Below, piece by piece: positions 43,697 through 52,169 of a stretch of 64,000 nucleotides of DNA. The notes below the pieces were generated by a model. The model had not been told where the DNA came from and ran no database searches. It was given only the letters and a program-made list of their open reading frames with translations. The DNA comes from Caenibacillus caldisaponilyticus (lineage in GTDB: Bacteria; Bacillota; Bacilli; Bacillales; Sporolactobacillaceae). Made by a program: the position numbers and the translations under genes. The stretch spans positions 1 to 64,000 of the forward strand of contig NZ_BDDQ01000050.1 in assembly GCF_002003465.1 (NCBI RefSeq), given 5' to 3'. Every line of letters begins with the position of its first letter. Position 1 is the first letter of the stretch.

Positions 43697-44242
43697 ATGG
43701 CTAATATTCTGCGAACGCTCCTCGGTTTCTTCCTTATCACCTTCGTTTTTTCGGGAACGGCCGCACAGGCGTTTGATCCACATTCCGACGTGATCCGAAC
43801 CCAGCGGTTCAGCGACATTCCCGCTTTGGTATCGAGCTCCGACGTGATCGGTGTTTGCCAAGTCGGAGCGATCGTCACGTCGTTTCCGACGCCACACGCT
43901 GCCGGCCGCGGAAAACTCGTCAACACCGTGCAACGCGTCCGCTTAGAACGGTTGTTTAAGGGGCGTGCCGGTGCCGTCAACGTGCTGTTGACGGGGGTCG
44001 AACCGCTGCCCGTACCGCCCAGCCCTCTCAATGATATCTACACCGGACCGCTGGCCGAGGGCCGCTACATTTGCTTTCTAAAAAAGCTGCCCAATACCCC
44101 TTATTACAGTTTAAACGGCGGTTGGGCCGGCGTTTATCCCATCGTGAACGGACGGACGGTCGCCCTTGCAAGCATCGGCATTCCAAGGCTCGGCGGTTTA
44201 ACGACCGAAGCGTTTTACCGCGCGCTTCAACCCTACTTATAA
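43697..44242 (+). CDS. Secreted protein of unknown function
   Basis: A 181-residue protein with a signal peptide (ILRTLLGFFLITFVFSGTAAQA, cleavage probably after AQA at residue 24). The mature part contains VSSSDVIGVCQVG, LFKGRAGAVNVLL and YICFLKKLPNTPYYSLNGGWAGVYPI, a beta-rich layout with two cysteines. The pattern of a regularly spaced ICFLK strand recalls other secreted Bacillus proteins of unknown function. It begins five bases after hsp20 with no SD, so translation probably depends on coupling to the gene before it. A terminator follows at 44245. Confidence 0.65.
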   Translation: MANILRTLLGFFLITFVFSGTAAQAFDPHSDVIRTQRFSDIPALVSSSDVIGVCQVGAIVTSFPTPHAAGRGKLVNTVQRVRLERLFKGRAGAVNVLLTGVEPLPVPPSPLNDIYTGPLAEGRYICFLKKLPNTPYYSLNGGWAGVYPIVNGRTVALASIGIPRLGGLTTEAFYRALQPYL

Positions 44243-44244
44243 AA

Positions 44245-44277
44245 GGAACTTCCCGGCCGCGGCGAAGTTCCTTTTTT
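44245..44277 (+). terminator. Terminator after the secreted protein gene
   Basis: Stem GGAACTTC (44245-44252) with GAAGTTCC (44264-44271), then TTTTTT. Confidence 0.85.
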
Positions 44278-44344
44278 AATGAACGCCCTTCGGCACCCAT
44301 CGCTTCATCGTTTCAACGATGGCGCAAAAAATCCATGGATGGGG

Positions 44345-44548
44345 TTACGACTTTAGGCTCAAAAACTTAAAAAAGATGTAAATGCAATACGGAACGCCGA
44401 AAAACAAAATGATCCGAAACATTACCCCTGTCATATTTTCGACGATGTGTTCGGGATCGATCGCTTTCGCCCTTCCCCACCATTTTTTCACGGCCGCTTC
44501 CCATTGATAACGGTGCGCCGCCGTTTCCGTTTGCGCTTTATCTATCAT
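44345..44548 (-). CDS. Small single-span membrane protein
   Basis: A 67-residue protein with a polar N-terminus containing WEAAVKKWWGRAKAIDPEHIVE and one membrane helix MFRIILFFGVPYCIYIFF near the C-terminus. SD GGGAGGGG is strong. No family recognised. The N-terminal amphipathic segment may lie on the membrane surface. It stands alone. Confidence 0.6.
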   Translation of the reverse strand: MIDKAQTETAAHRYQWEAAVKKWWGRAKAIDPEHIVENMTGVMFRIILFFGVPYCIYIFFKFLSLKS

Positions 44549-44648
44549 CGCCGTCCCCTCCCGTTTTTTTTAATAGATCATATGCTCGTCCAACCGCCGA
44601 TATGATCGATCGGCAAAAAACGGCCGGGGACGTTTGCCTTCCGAAAAA

Positions 44649-44686
44649 ATAAAAAAACCGCCCGTCCTCTATTAGCGGAGCGGTTT
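44649..44686 (-). terminator. Terminator after the DUF421 gene
   Basis: Stem AAACCGC (44655-44661) with GCGGTTT (44680-44686). A long T-rich run follows on the minus strand. Confidence 0.75.
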
Positions 44687-44784
44687 AGGCTTTGAAGCCG
44701 GTGTGAATGGAACGCACGGCGGGCGCGGCCATAGAGGGCAAAATTATTTCATATCCCCCCACAGGCGCGCCTTCGTTTTTAATG

Positions 44785-45645
44785 CTATTTCAAAAAGGGC
44801 GCGACCCGGCGTTCCAACGCTTTCATCTTTTCATACTGTTCCCGGTACATCCGTTTCGCTTCCTCGTTTTCCGTGCTCAAGGCATAGGCGTTGAGGTCGG
44901 CGAGGATTTTATGCAATTGCGCCGCGACGAGCGGCCGGGCGCTGCTTGCTTGCGGGGTTTTCTGATCGTCGTAAAGATCGACGTAAAGATTTCCTTTTGA
45001 ATCCACCTGCGCCACAAAGACGTCTTTAAATTCCTGCGCGCCTTGTTTTTGGATCTCGCCGAACAGCCATTCTTTTGTATATCCGGATTGTTGCAATTGC
45101 TTTTCGATGACTTTGCCGTCTTGTATCAGGAGATACGGCCGCCGGTCCGCCTCTAGCTGCATGCCCAAAACCTTCGGGGTAATCGGCTGCTGATCGGTTT
45201 TTTTCATGACGCTGACTTCACCGTTGGTCTCAAATACCGCGAGCTCAACCTCCGACAGCTTAAACACGTTTTTTTGTCTTAAATTCAGCATGAGCTGATC
45301 CAATGTCAGCTTGGATTTGCGCAAATTTTTTTCGTTGATTTTCCCGTTTTCGATGAGAATCATCGGCGTGCCGGCAAACAACATCGCCATCGCCCGCGAT
45401 TTGATCGAAAGGAACGCAATGATGACGGGGAGCCCTCCCCAAACGATGAGGCTCATCAGGCCGTTGGTGATTTTGATGTTCTGATCAACGGATAAACTGG
45501 AGGCGATCGATCCGATTGTGATGCCGACGATGTAATCGAAAAAGGTGAGCTGGGAAATCTGCTGTTTTCCTAAAATCCGGCAGATGATGAGCAGGATGAT
45601 AAAAGCGAACAAAGAGCGCATAAAAATCAATTGGTATTCGGCCAT
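44785..45645 (-). CDS. DUF421 (YetF-like) membrane protein
   Basis: A 286-residue protein. Three membrane helices occupy about residues 5-80, with the DUF421 signature RILGKQQISQLTFFDYIVGITIGSIASSLSVD. The C-terminal half is the YetF cytoplasmic domain (GKINEKNLRKSKLTLDQLMLNLRQKNVFKLSEVELAVFETNGEVSV), ending in an extra charged helix. Members occur beside spoVA-type genes in spore formers and affect spore germination or heat resistance. Here a DUF4363 gene is divergent and a DUF1657 gene is close by. Confidence 0.88.
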   Translation of the reverse strand: MAEYQLIFMRSLFAFIILLIICRILGKQQISQLTFFDYIVGITIGSIASSLSVDQNIKITNGLMSLIVWGGLPVIIAFLSIKSRAMAMLFAGTPMILIENGKINEKNLRKSKLTLDQLMLNLRQKNVFKLSEVELAVFETNGEVSVMKKTDQQPITPKVLGMQLEADRRPYLLIQDGKVIEKQLQQSGYTKEWLFGEIQKQGAQEFKDVFVAQVDSKGNLYVDLYDDQKTPQASSARPLVAAQLHKILADLNAYALSTENEEAKRMYREQYEKMKALERRVAPFLK

Positions 45646-45673
45646 GTCTTTTCCTCCAAAATCATTGCAACAT

Positions 45674-45709
45674 CATCTTTTATTATTTGGACAACATAAT
45701 AAAAAGATG
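45674..45709. repeat. Near-perfect inverted repeat between divergent genes
   Basis: CATCTTTTATTAT (45674-45686) pairs with ATAATAAAAAGATG (45696-45709) with one bulged A. It contains TATTAT/ATAATA boxes on both strands and lies 28 bases from one start and 21 from the other. Confidence 0.6.
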
Positions 45710-45730
45710 CGGCGAAAGGAGGAAAAAACC

Positions 45731-46078
45731 ATGAAAAAGATGCTTGCCGCGCTCGCACTCACCGCTTGCCTCACGGCGGCTCCGTTGGCTCGCGCGGAGG
45801 CCCAAACGCCGAAGCCCGTCAAGATCAAATTGATCCGCATTGAACAAAGCATTGAGCACAACAATTGGCAGAAGGCCTGGCGGCAAACGGCGGATTTTCA
45901 AAGGTATTACCGCAAAAACGAGTGGAAATATCAACTCATGGGCGATGAACAGGAATACGAACAACTCGCAGTCGATATCGAACAATTGAAAGCGGCCATC
46001 AAGGCGAAAGATCGCGCGGGCGTCCTCAAGCTCACCGCGAACATAAAAGCCACGCTCGATCAGATTTTTCAACTGTAG
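45731..46078 (+). CDS. DUF4363-like secreted or anchored protein
   Basis: A 115-residue protein with a signal peptide (MKKMLAALALTACLTAAPLARAEA). The mature part is helical: IEQSIEHNNWQKAWRQTADFQRYYRKNEWKYQL, then EYEQLAVDIEQLKAAIKAKDRAGVLKLTANIKATLDQIF. The tryptophan-rich helix followed by a tetratricopeptide-like pair fits DUF4363, which often accompanies DUF421. AAAGGAGG lies eight bases ahead of the ATG. Divergent from the DUF421 gene; terminator at 46160. Confidence 0.75.
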   Translation: MKKMLAALALTACLTAAPLARAEAQTPKPVKIKLIRIEQSIEHNNWQKAWRQTADFQRYYRKNEWKYQLMGDEQEYEQLAVDIEQLKAAIKAKDRAGVLKLTANIKATLDQIFQL

Positions 46079-46159
46079 GTCTTGTACAGAACCGTATGCG
46101 CCGCCGAGGGCAGCGGTTCCGGCAGCGGTCAAGCGGACGCAAGACCTGGCCCAAATACA

Positions 46160-46221
46160 AAAGGGGCGGATGCCAAAAGGATTATTTTTCATCCTTTTAG
46201 CACCCGCCCCTTCATTTTTTG
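46160..46221 (+). terminator. Terminator after the DUF4363 gene
   Basis: Long hairpin: AAGGGGCGGATGC (46161-46173) and AAAAGGAT pair with ATCCTTTT and GCACCCGCCCCTT, one mismatch. TTTTTT follows. Confidence 0.85.
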
Positions 46222-46301
46222 AACCTCTAAGCTATATGTTGACGTCGGATTGGGAAGTCAGCCTTTTAAGCGCCGCGATCCGCCCTTCGGAGGCCGCCGC
46301 T

Positions 46302-46532
46302 CTATGAAGACGGCTGTTTCTTTTGCCCCAATGTCTTGTATTGGGGCTCCGCCTTTTCGATTTGCAGAAGGCGCGTCTCCAGCTTTCCGATTACGGATTG
46401 CGCGGTTTTAAAGGCGTCTTCAAATATTTTTTTCGCCCGTTCATCCTTCGTCTGATAATAGAACGTCTCGAAACTCGCTTCCGCGCTTTTCAAATCAGCG
46501 ATGGTTTGTTTGAGCTGTTGGTAAATCGTCAT
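46302..46532 (-). CDS. DUF1657 domain protein
   Basis: A 76-residue helical protein: YQQLKQTIADLKSAEASFETFYYQTKDERAKKIFEDAFKTAQSVIGKLETRLLQIEKAEPQY is the DUF1657 pattern. These proteins appear in spore-forming Bacillales in operons with spoVA and DUF421 genes, and are probably made in the forespore. I start at ATG 46532 (AAAGGCGG six bases before). The separation from DUF421 by a divergent unit is unusual. Confidence 0.82.
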   Translation of the reverse strand: MTIYQQLKQTIADLKSAEASFETFYYQTKDERAKKIFEDAFKTAQSVIGKLETRLLQIEKAEPQYKTLGQKKQPSS

Positions 46533-46582
46533 CTTCAACCGCCTTTCCTTCCATCTTTTAAAATGCCCGGAAAGCGCGGCGT

Positions 46583-46960
46583 TTACTCATCCGAATTTAA
46601 TGCCTGCAAAATCGTGCGCAACACGTAATCAATCGATTGGATCGTATTCATGAAACGGCGGCGGCGCGTATCTTTTTGAAAAGCGGTAACCGAAACGATC
46701 ATCAAGTTGTCGTACGTATCTTCAATCTGTTTGATGTGAAGATAAGGCGGATGTTCACTGCGAATCCATTCGATGACCAGCGGTTTCCATTCATCGAGGA
46801 GCCGCGACACTTCATCGGCGAACGGTTTGACTTCCCCGTAAAAGTCCGGCGCATAATCCTCACGGGGCGTGCGCTCCACGAATTGGCGCCGGGCCGCATC
46901 GTTCTTATCCAAGAGGGTTTGCGTCAGAGTCATGATCCGGCGGTGCTTGTCCGCGTTCAC
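46583..46960 (-). CDS. yppE: YppE-like protein (DUF1798)
   Basis: A 125-residue all-helical protein matching B. subtilis YppE: EDYAPDFYGEVKPFADEVSRLLDEWKPLVIEWI, HIKQIEDTYDNLMIVSVTAF and SIDYVLRTIL. Function unknown. Start is GTG at 46960 with GGAGG eight bases upstream. Its position near yppC and recU is conserved in Bacillus, which supports the name. Confidence 0.82.
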   Translation of the reverse strand: MNADKHRRIMTLTQTLLDKNDAARRQFVERTPREDYAPDFYGEVKPFADEVSRLLDEWKPLVIEWIRSEHPPYLHIKQIEDTYDNLMIVSVTAFQKDTRRRRFMNTIQSIDYVLRTILQALNSDE

Positions 46961-47023
46961 CGCGACCACCTCCGGTTCTATCGTAACAGATGGGAAACGT
47001 TGATTTCCACCGCGGAAACGCGG

Positions 47024-47329
47024 TCAGGACATGATCGGCGCCGTTTTTCCCGCCGCCCGAAACCGCGGGCGTTCCTGTTCCCCCGCTTCTTTCGTTCGGT
47101 TCACCCCGTTCAGTTCTTCTTCGATTTTACGAAGCTGCTGATCGATGCGGTCAATCGCTTCGCTGAGGTCGTCGATCTCGCGGCGATGTTGCAGCAGTTC
47201 TATGGCGACGATTTCGTCGGCCTTATCTTGGAGTTTGCGCTCGATTTGATCGAGTTTTAATTCCATAAAATCCATCCTGTGTTCGAATTCTTCGCGGGAA
47301 ATGCCTCGTTTCGTTTGACGCTTCGCCAT
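47024..47329 (-). CDS. Coiled-coil protein of unknown function
   Basis: A 101-residue protein with a continuous heptad-type helix (about residues 14-78: EFEHRMDFMELKLDQIERKLQDKADEIVAIELLQHRREIDDLSEAIDRIDQQLRKIEEELNG) and a basic tail. ATG at 47329 has GAGGTG upstream. Lies between yppC and yppE in the position where B. subtilis has small ypp genes. No family recognised. Confidence 0.65.
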   Translation of the reverse strand: MAKRQTKRGISREEFEHRMDFMELKLDQIERKLQDKADEIVAIELLQHRREIDDLSEAIDRIDQQLRKIEEELNGVNRTKEAGEQERPRFRAAGKTAPIMS

Positions 47330-47472
47330 CCTTATCACCTCGCGTGTGTTTGTTAATCAAAAGAATTCGCGCACGCCGGTTTTCTCCCTGCCGGTATGAC
47401 AAAAGAAGTGCCGGTTCAACAAAGAAAGAAGCGGACGGCGTCCGTTTGACAAACTTCCCCCGCCGTAAAGGT

Positions 47473-48477
47473 TCACCCTTTCCACTTCATCCACGCGGCG
47501 ATCCGGTTGAGGCGCCGCCGCTTTTTTAGATACCAACGCGTGAGATCATACGGCGGCAGCGTCGGTCGATCATACCAATCGCTTCGATAACTCCCGCCAA
47601 ACCAATCCGGTTTCGTCAAGCGTTTATGGTTCACCCGCTTGTATCGTTCGCGAAACGAAAAATCCCGGACCGAGGAACGGCCGAAGGCACGTTCATAATC
47701 GGAGCGGCTGCCCGTATGCGGGACATTTTCGGCAAACGATCGGATTGAGGGAGATTCCGAGACATCGAACAATAGGTGATAAAGCCGTTTGCCCAAAAGG
47801 ATGCGCGCATCGACCCGTTTAAAATGCACGGCGCTGTACCCGTACAGCCGCCCGCGTTCGGTCGGGAATACGACCGCGTTAAAACGGAGGCGCTCTTGCA
47901 GCCAATATAACCAATGATTGAAGACCGCATTGTGAAAAAACGGGTGCCGGATAACTGGGACCTCGATGACGTGCTGTTCATTGACGATTTGGGCATAGAC
48001 GAGACGGGTCCTATCATGAGAAGTCCAAAAGCGTTCCCACTCCATTTCCATAAAGACGGAGACGCCGAGCGCTTTAAGCAGATGAAAAAGCGGTTTTCCT
48101 GTGCGCTTCGCCCGCTCATAAAGGAGAAGTTGCGGAAAGCTGTCGTCAAAAATGAGCCAGTTCGGCCGCTCATAAGCATGAAAAAGATGGGAACGAAAGC
48201 GCGGCGACAAAACACGGCAAAACGGTTCACAGGTTAAATCCGCCATATTCCAACCGGCGTTGCGCGAGACCATGCTGGCGAGCAACGCCCAACGGATTTC
48301 CGGATGGCGCAAATAAAAATCCAAATACGCCCGCGTCCGTGTCACGTTGTCGCGATTGTGACGGCGGGTCAACCTTTGAATCGCTTGCACGAGGCGGCGC
48401 TCCCCCGGCGTCAACACGAGCCGCGCGCGCCTCTCTTGGCAGCGGCGTACCGCATCGTCCATGGCCGCTTTCACCAC
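47473..48477 (-). CDS. yppC: YppC-like protein (DUF2515)
   Basis: A 334-residue protein of the DUF2515 family: NVTRTRAYLDFYLRHPEIRWALLASMVSRNAGWNMADLTC is the conserved core, followed by YERPNWLIFDDSFPQLLLYE and KPLFHLLKALGVSVFMEMEW. Function unknown. It is divergent from recU, as in B. subtilis. The start may be GTG at 48477 or the ATG at 48462, which has AGGTGG about 11 bases before it. Confidence 0.83.
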   Translation of the reverse strand: MVKAAMDDAVRRCQERRARLVLTPGERRLVQAIQRLTRRHNRDNVTRTRAYLDFYLRHPEIRWALLASMVSRNAGWNMADLTCEPFCRVLSPRFRSHLFHAYERPNWLIFDDSFPQLLLYERAKRTGKPLFHLLKALGVSVFMEMEWERFWTSHDRTRLVYAQIVNEQHVIEVPVIRHPFFHNAVFNHWLYWLQERLRFNAVVFPTERGRLYGYSAVHFKRVDARILLGKRLYHLLFDVSESPSIRSFAENVPHTGSRSDYERAFGRSSVRDFSFRERYKRVNHKRLTKPDWFGGSYRSDWYDRPTLPPYDLTRWYLKKRRRLNRIAAWMKWKG

Positions 48478-48661
48478 CTTATGAAAAACCGGTTAAGTTC
48501 CGAACGTATCGCCACGTCCATTTTGATAGATAACTCCAAGCAGGCCGCCAAACGGCGAAGCGTCAGCCGGTCTTTCCCTTCCGTATCGCCGAACCGCGGC
48601 GAAGCGTTGAACGGAAAAGGGAAATGTCGACCGATGATTAAAAACGGCGATCGGCTATATA

Positions 48662-48670
48662 TGTTATAAT
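48662..48670 (+). promoter_or_regulatory. Extended -10 promoter of recU-ponA
   Basis: TGTTATAAT (48662-48670) is a consensus TATAAT with an upstream TG. No good -35 is visible. The recU SD is about 20 bases further on. Confidence 0.65.
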
Positions 48671-48701
48671 AGTGAAAGGCCGTTCAGAAGGAGGAACCAT
48701 C

Positions 48702-49301
48702 ATGACCGTCCGATATCCGAACGGAAAACCGTACGTCGGGCGCCCGTCCGGCGATGAATTACAGACGATCAACTACGCGAACCGCGGCATGTCGCTTGAA
48801 GACGATTTGAACGCGACGAATCTCTATTATCGGGAGCAAGACATCGCCGTCATTTATAAGAAACCGACGCCCGTGCAGATCGTCCGCGTCGATTATCCAA
48901 AGCGAAGCGCGGCCAAAATCACCGAAGCCTATTTTAAAAAGCCGTCGACGACCGATTACAACGGCATTTATAAAGGCCGATACATCGATTTTGAAGCGAA
49001 AGAAACGATGAACCGCACCGCACTTCCTTTGCAAAACTTTCACGAACATCAAATCCGTCACATGCAACAAGTGAAGGCGCACGGCGGTATCGTTTTTATT
49101 ATTGTCAAGTTCACCCGCGATGATGATGTGTATTTGCTCGACGCCGACGTCCTTTTCCAATATTGGAAAGAGCAAGCGCGGGGCGGAAGGAAGTCGCTCC
49201 CGAAGTCGGTCTTTGAAGAAAAAGGCGACAAAATTCCGTTCGGTTGGGCGCCGCGGCTTGATTATCTTGCCATCGTTGATCGTAAATATATAAAAAATTA
49301 A
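48702..49301 (+). CDS. recU: Holliday junction resolvase RecU
   Basis: A 199-residue RecU: NRGMSLEDDLNATNLYY, VQIVRVDYPKR, PSTTDYNGIYKGRYIDFEAKET (the catalytic acid and lysine EAKE) and QNFHEHQIRHMQQVKAHGGIVFIIVKF. It cuts Holliday junctions and works with RecA in recombination and chromosome segregation. ATG at 48702 has AAGGAGG. ponA follows after 76 bases on the same strand. Confidence 0.96.
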   Translation: MTVRYPNGKPYVGRPSGDELQTINYANRGMSLEDDLNATNLYYREQDIAVIYKKPTPVQIVRVDYPKRSAAKITEAYFKKPSTTDYNGIYKGRYIDFEAKETMNRTALPLQNFHEHQIRHMQQVKAHGGIVFIIVKFTRDDDVYLLDADVLFQYWKEQARGGRKSLPKSVFEEKGDKIPFGWAPRLDYLAIVDRKYIKN

Positions 49302-49377
49302 GCTGGACAAAAATCCTTCGTCCCCTTCGAACTGTCTGTTTTGACGAGATTTGCCATCCGAAAGGTTGGAGGAAACC

Positions 49378-52101
49378 ATGTCTGAATATAAATCGCGAAT
49401 GGAACGACGACAAAAGTCGCTCCAAAACTCCGGAAAGAAAAAGAAAGGGCTATTTAAAAAGATCTTTTTATCCGCACTCTTGGTCTTTCTTTTCATGATG
49501 CTTGCCGGAACAATCGCCGTTGCGGTCATCATTTCCAATGCGCCGGCATTAGATCCTTCCAAATTGAAAAACGTTTCGGCGACCCGCATTTATGGAAAAG
49601 ATGACAGCGGCAAACCGGTGCTCTTGGCAACGATCGGGTCGAAAAACCGCGTGTACGCGCCGATCGATAAAATTCCAAAAGTCGTCCAAGACGCTTTCAT
49701 CTCGACGGAAGATACGCGTTTTTATCAACATTTCGGCATCGATCCCGTCCGCATCGGCGGCGCGGTGGTGGCGAACATCACGCACGGTTTCGGCGCGGAA
49801 GGCGCGAGCACGCTGGATCAACAGCTGATCAAGCTCAGCTATCTCACGCCGAAGAAGACGTTGACGCGGAAAATCCAAGAGGCCTATCTCGCCGTCAAAC
49901 TGGATCGCGAATACAGCAAAAAGCAGATCCTCGAAATGTACTTGAACAAAATTTATTTCGAGGAACAGGCGTACGGCGTCGCGGCGGCGGCGAAAACGTA
50001 CTTCGGACTGGACGTCGATCATTTGGACCAAATCACGCTTCCGCAGGCGGCGATGCTCGCGGCCATTCCGAAGTCACCGGCCTACTATGACCCGCTCAAG
50101 CATCCGGACAACGCCAAAAAGCGGCGCGATCTCGTCCTTGACTTGATGGTGAAAAACCATAAGATCACGAAAGAAGAAGCGGAAAAAGCGAAACAGGTCT
50201 CGATCAAGGAGATGCTGAAAAACCATAAGGAAACGCAAGAAAACGAAAACGAGCACAATTCGACGGCCGTCATCACGATGCTGCAAAAGCTTTACGTCGA
50301 TACCGGAAAGATCGACAGCACCCAATGGTCCCAAGGCGGCTTAAGAATTTACACGACGATTAACAAAAAAGCCCAGGACACCGTTGAGGAAATTTTAAAC
50401 AATGACGCCAACTTCAACGGGGTCAAAGCCAACTTCCAAGCGGGCATCTCCATCATCGACACGAAAACCGGCGCGATTCTCGCCGTCGGCGGCGGCCGCC
50501 ACTATAAATACGGAACGAACTACGCGATCACCGGCGATGCCCGGACCGGTTACGGCAACCAAGTGGGATCGACCGCGAAGCCGATCATCGACTACGGCCC
50601 GGCGATCGAATATTTGAAATGGCCGACCAACCATACGCTCGTCGACGAACCGCATGCCTATTCCGACGGCCGGACCGTCACGAACTGGGACAACCGTTAC
50701 TACGGGAAAATGACGATGAAAGAGGCGCTCGCGCTGTCGCGCAACATTCCCGCCATTGAGACCTTGCAAACGGTCGATAAACAAGCGGGGGTGGACAGCG
50801 TCGTCGACTTCGCCAACAAGCTCGGCATACCGATTAAGCGATCCGCCTTCAACGAAACTTACGCGATCGGGTCGTTCGTTTCGAACCCGTTGCAAATGGC
50901 CGGGGCATACGCGGCGTTCGGCAATGACGGCAATTATAACGAGCCGTACGCGATCGAATACATCATGTACCCTGACGGGCGCAAAGTGTCGTTCGACCAC
51001 GATGAACATCCGGCCATGCACGATTACACCGCTTATATGATTACGGATATGCTGAAAGCGGTCATCGATCACGGGACCTACGCCGGTCCGAGCCTCAGCG
51101 GTTACGTCGTCGCCGGCAAATCGGGATCGACGAACCCCGATGAATACGCGCAACAACGATACCATTTAACGCCTTATGAAATGGCCCACGGCATTCTCGA
51201 TTCGTGGTTCGTCGGCTATACGCCGGACATCACGGCGGCGGTGTGGACCGGCTATGACGCCAATTTAAACGTCAAGAACAAGGGCTACATCATGGTCAGC
51301 CCCTATGAACAACACATTTCCCACCAGCTGTTCGGGCAAATCATCCGAAGATTGGCGTCGCCAAGCACGCCCGACTGGCAACAGCCGAATTCCGTCGTCC
51401 GCAAAGGCTCGGCTTTGTATGTGCGCGGAACGCAGCCGGCGGAAGAGCCTCAAGAAAAACAACAAGCGAAAATCGATGCACCGAGCGGTCTGTCGGCGAA
51501 ATACAATCCGGCCGATCAATCCGTTACCTTGTCCTGGAATTATTCGGGCAGCAACGTCAGCTTTGAAGTCGCGCAAAGCTTTAACGGCAGCTTCCGGCCG
51601 ATTACGACGACCCACGACCATCAAGTCGTCGTCCGACAGCTCACGCCGGGAGAAACGTACGTCTTTTCGGTCACGGCCGTGGAAGACGGCACCGACAACC
51701 GTAGTGATCCGGTGAAGGTGACCATCAAAATTCCGGGCGCCGATTCTTCGAGCAACGCCAACCAAGGAAACGGCAACAACGGCAGCGTGAATAACGGCAA
51801 TGGAACCGATCAAAACAACGGCAGCGGCGGCACCGGAACCGATAACAACGGGAACGGTCAAAGCGGAAACGGCGCCGGCAACGGCAATGAAAACAACGGC
51901 AATGGAAATAACAACTCCAATGGGCAAAACAGCAATGGCGGTGCGACCAATAACCCTGGAGATCAAAACGGTAGCGGCCAGACGGGTTCCGGACAACAAA
52001 ACGGAAATGGCGGCAACAAAGGCAGGAACAATGTCAGAGAGCAAGACAACGGCCAATCGCCGGGCGTGCAAACCTCAAAACCGCAAAAAAACTCGGATTA
52101 A
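49378..52101 (+). CDS. ponA: Penicillin-binding protein 1A (class A)
   Basis: A 907-residue bifunctional cell-wall synthase. Membrane helix 29-52; glycosyltransferase domain with Glu111 in STEDTRFYQHFG and STLDQQL; transpeptidase motifs STAK (398-401), SRN (454-456) and KSG (581-583). A fibronectin III domain covers about 700-787, and residues 788-907 are a low-complexity Asn/Gly/Ser/Gln tail with a basic end. B. subtilis PonA also ends in a Fn3 domain and a Ser/Asn-rich tail. Start ATG 49378 has GGAGG. Terminator follows immediately. Confidence 0.96.
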   Translation: MSEYKSRMERRQKSLQNSGKKKKGLFKKIFLSALLVFLFMMLAGTIAVAVIISNAPALDPSKLKNVSATRIYGKDDSGKPVLLATIGSKNRVYAPIDKIPKVVQDAFISTEDTRFYQHFGIDPVRIGGAVVANITHGFGAEGASTLDQQLIKLSYLTPKKTLTRKIQEAYLAVKLDREYSKKQILEMYLNKIYFEEQAYGVAAAAKTYFGLDVDHLDQITLPQAAMLAAIPKSPAYYDPLKHPDNAKKRRDLVLDLMVKNHKITKEEAEKAKQVSIKEMLKNHKETQENENEHNSTAVITMLQKLYVDTGKIDSTQWSQGGLRIYTTINKKAQDTVEEILNNDANFNGVKANFQAGISIIDTKTGAILAVGGGRHYKYGTNYAITGDARTGYGNQVGSTAKPIIDYGPAIEYLKWPTNHTLVDEPHAYSDGRTVTNWDNRYYGKMTMKEALALSRNIPAIETLQTVDKQAGVDSVVDFANKLGIPIKRSAFNETYAIGSFVSNPLQMAGAYAAFGNDGNYNEPYAIEYIMYPDGRKVSFDHDEHPAMHDYTAYMITDMLKAVIDHGTYAGPSLSGYVVAGKSGSTNPDEYAQQRYHLTPYEMAHGILDSWFVGYTPDITAAVWTGYDANLNVKNKGYIMVSPYEQHISHQLFGQIIRRLASPSTPDWQQPNSVVRKGSALYVRGTQPAEEPQEKQQAKIDAPSGLSAKYNPADQSVTLSWNYSGSNVSFEVAQSFNGSFRPITTTHDHQVVVRQLTPGETYVFSVTAVEDGTDNRSDPVKVTIKIPGADSSSNANQGNGNNGSVNNGNGTDQNNGSGGTGTDNNGNGQSGNGAGNGNENNGNGNNNSNGQNSNGGATNNPGDQNGSGQTGSGQQNGNGGNKGRNNVREQDNGQSPGVQTSKPQKNSD

Positions 52102-52104
52102 CGA

Positions 52105-52140
52105 AAAAAGGCTTTCCCGCAAACGGGAAAGCCTTTTTTC
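52105..52140 (+). terminator. Terminator after ponA
   Basis: Long perfect stem AAAAAAGGCTTTCCCG with CGGGAAAGCCTTTTTT, loop CAAA, ending in T-run at 52139. Confidence 0.92.
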
Positions 52141-52169
52141 ATCCTGTTCACACGAGCCCTTTTGCCTTT

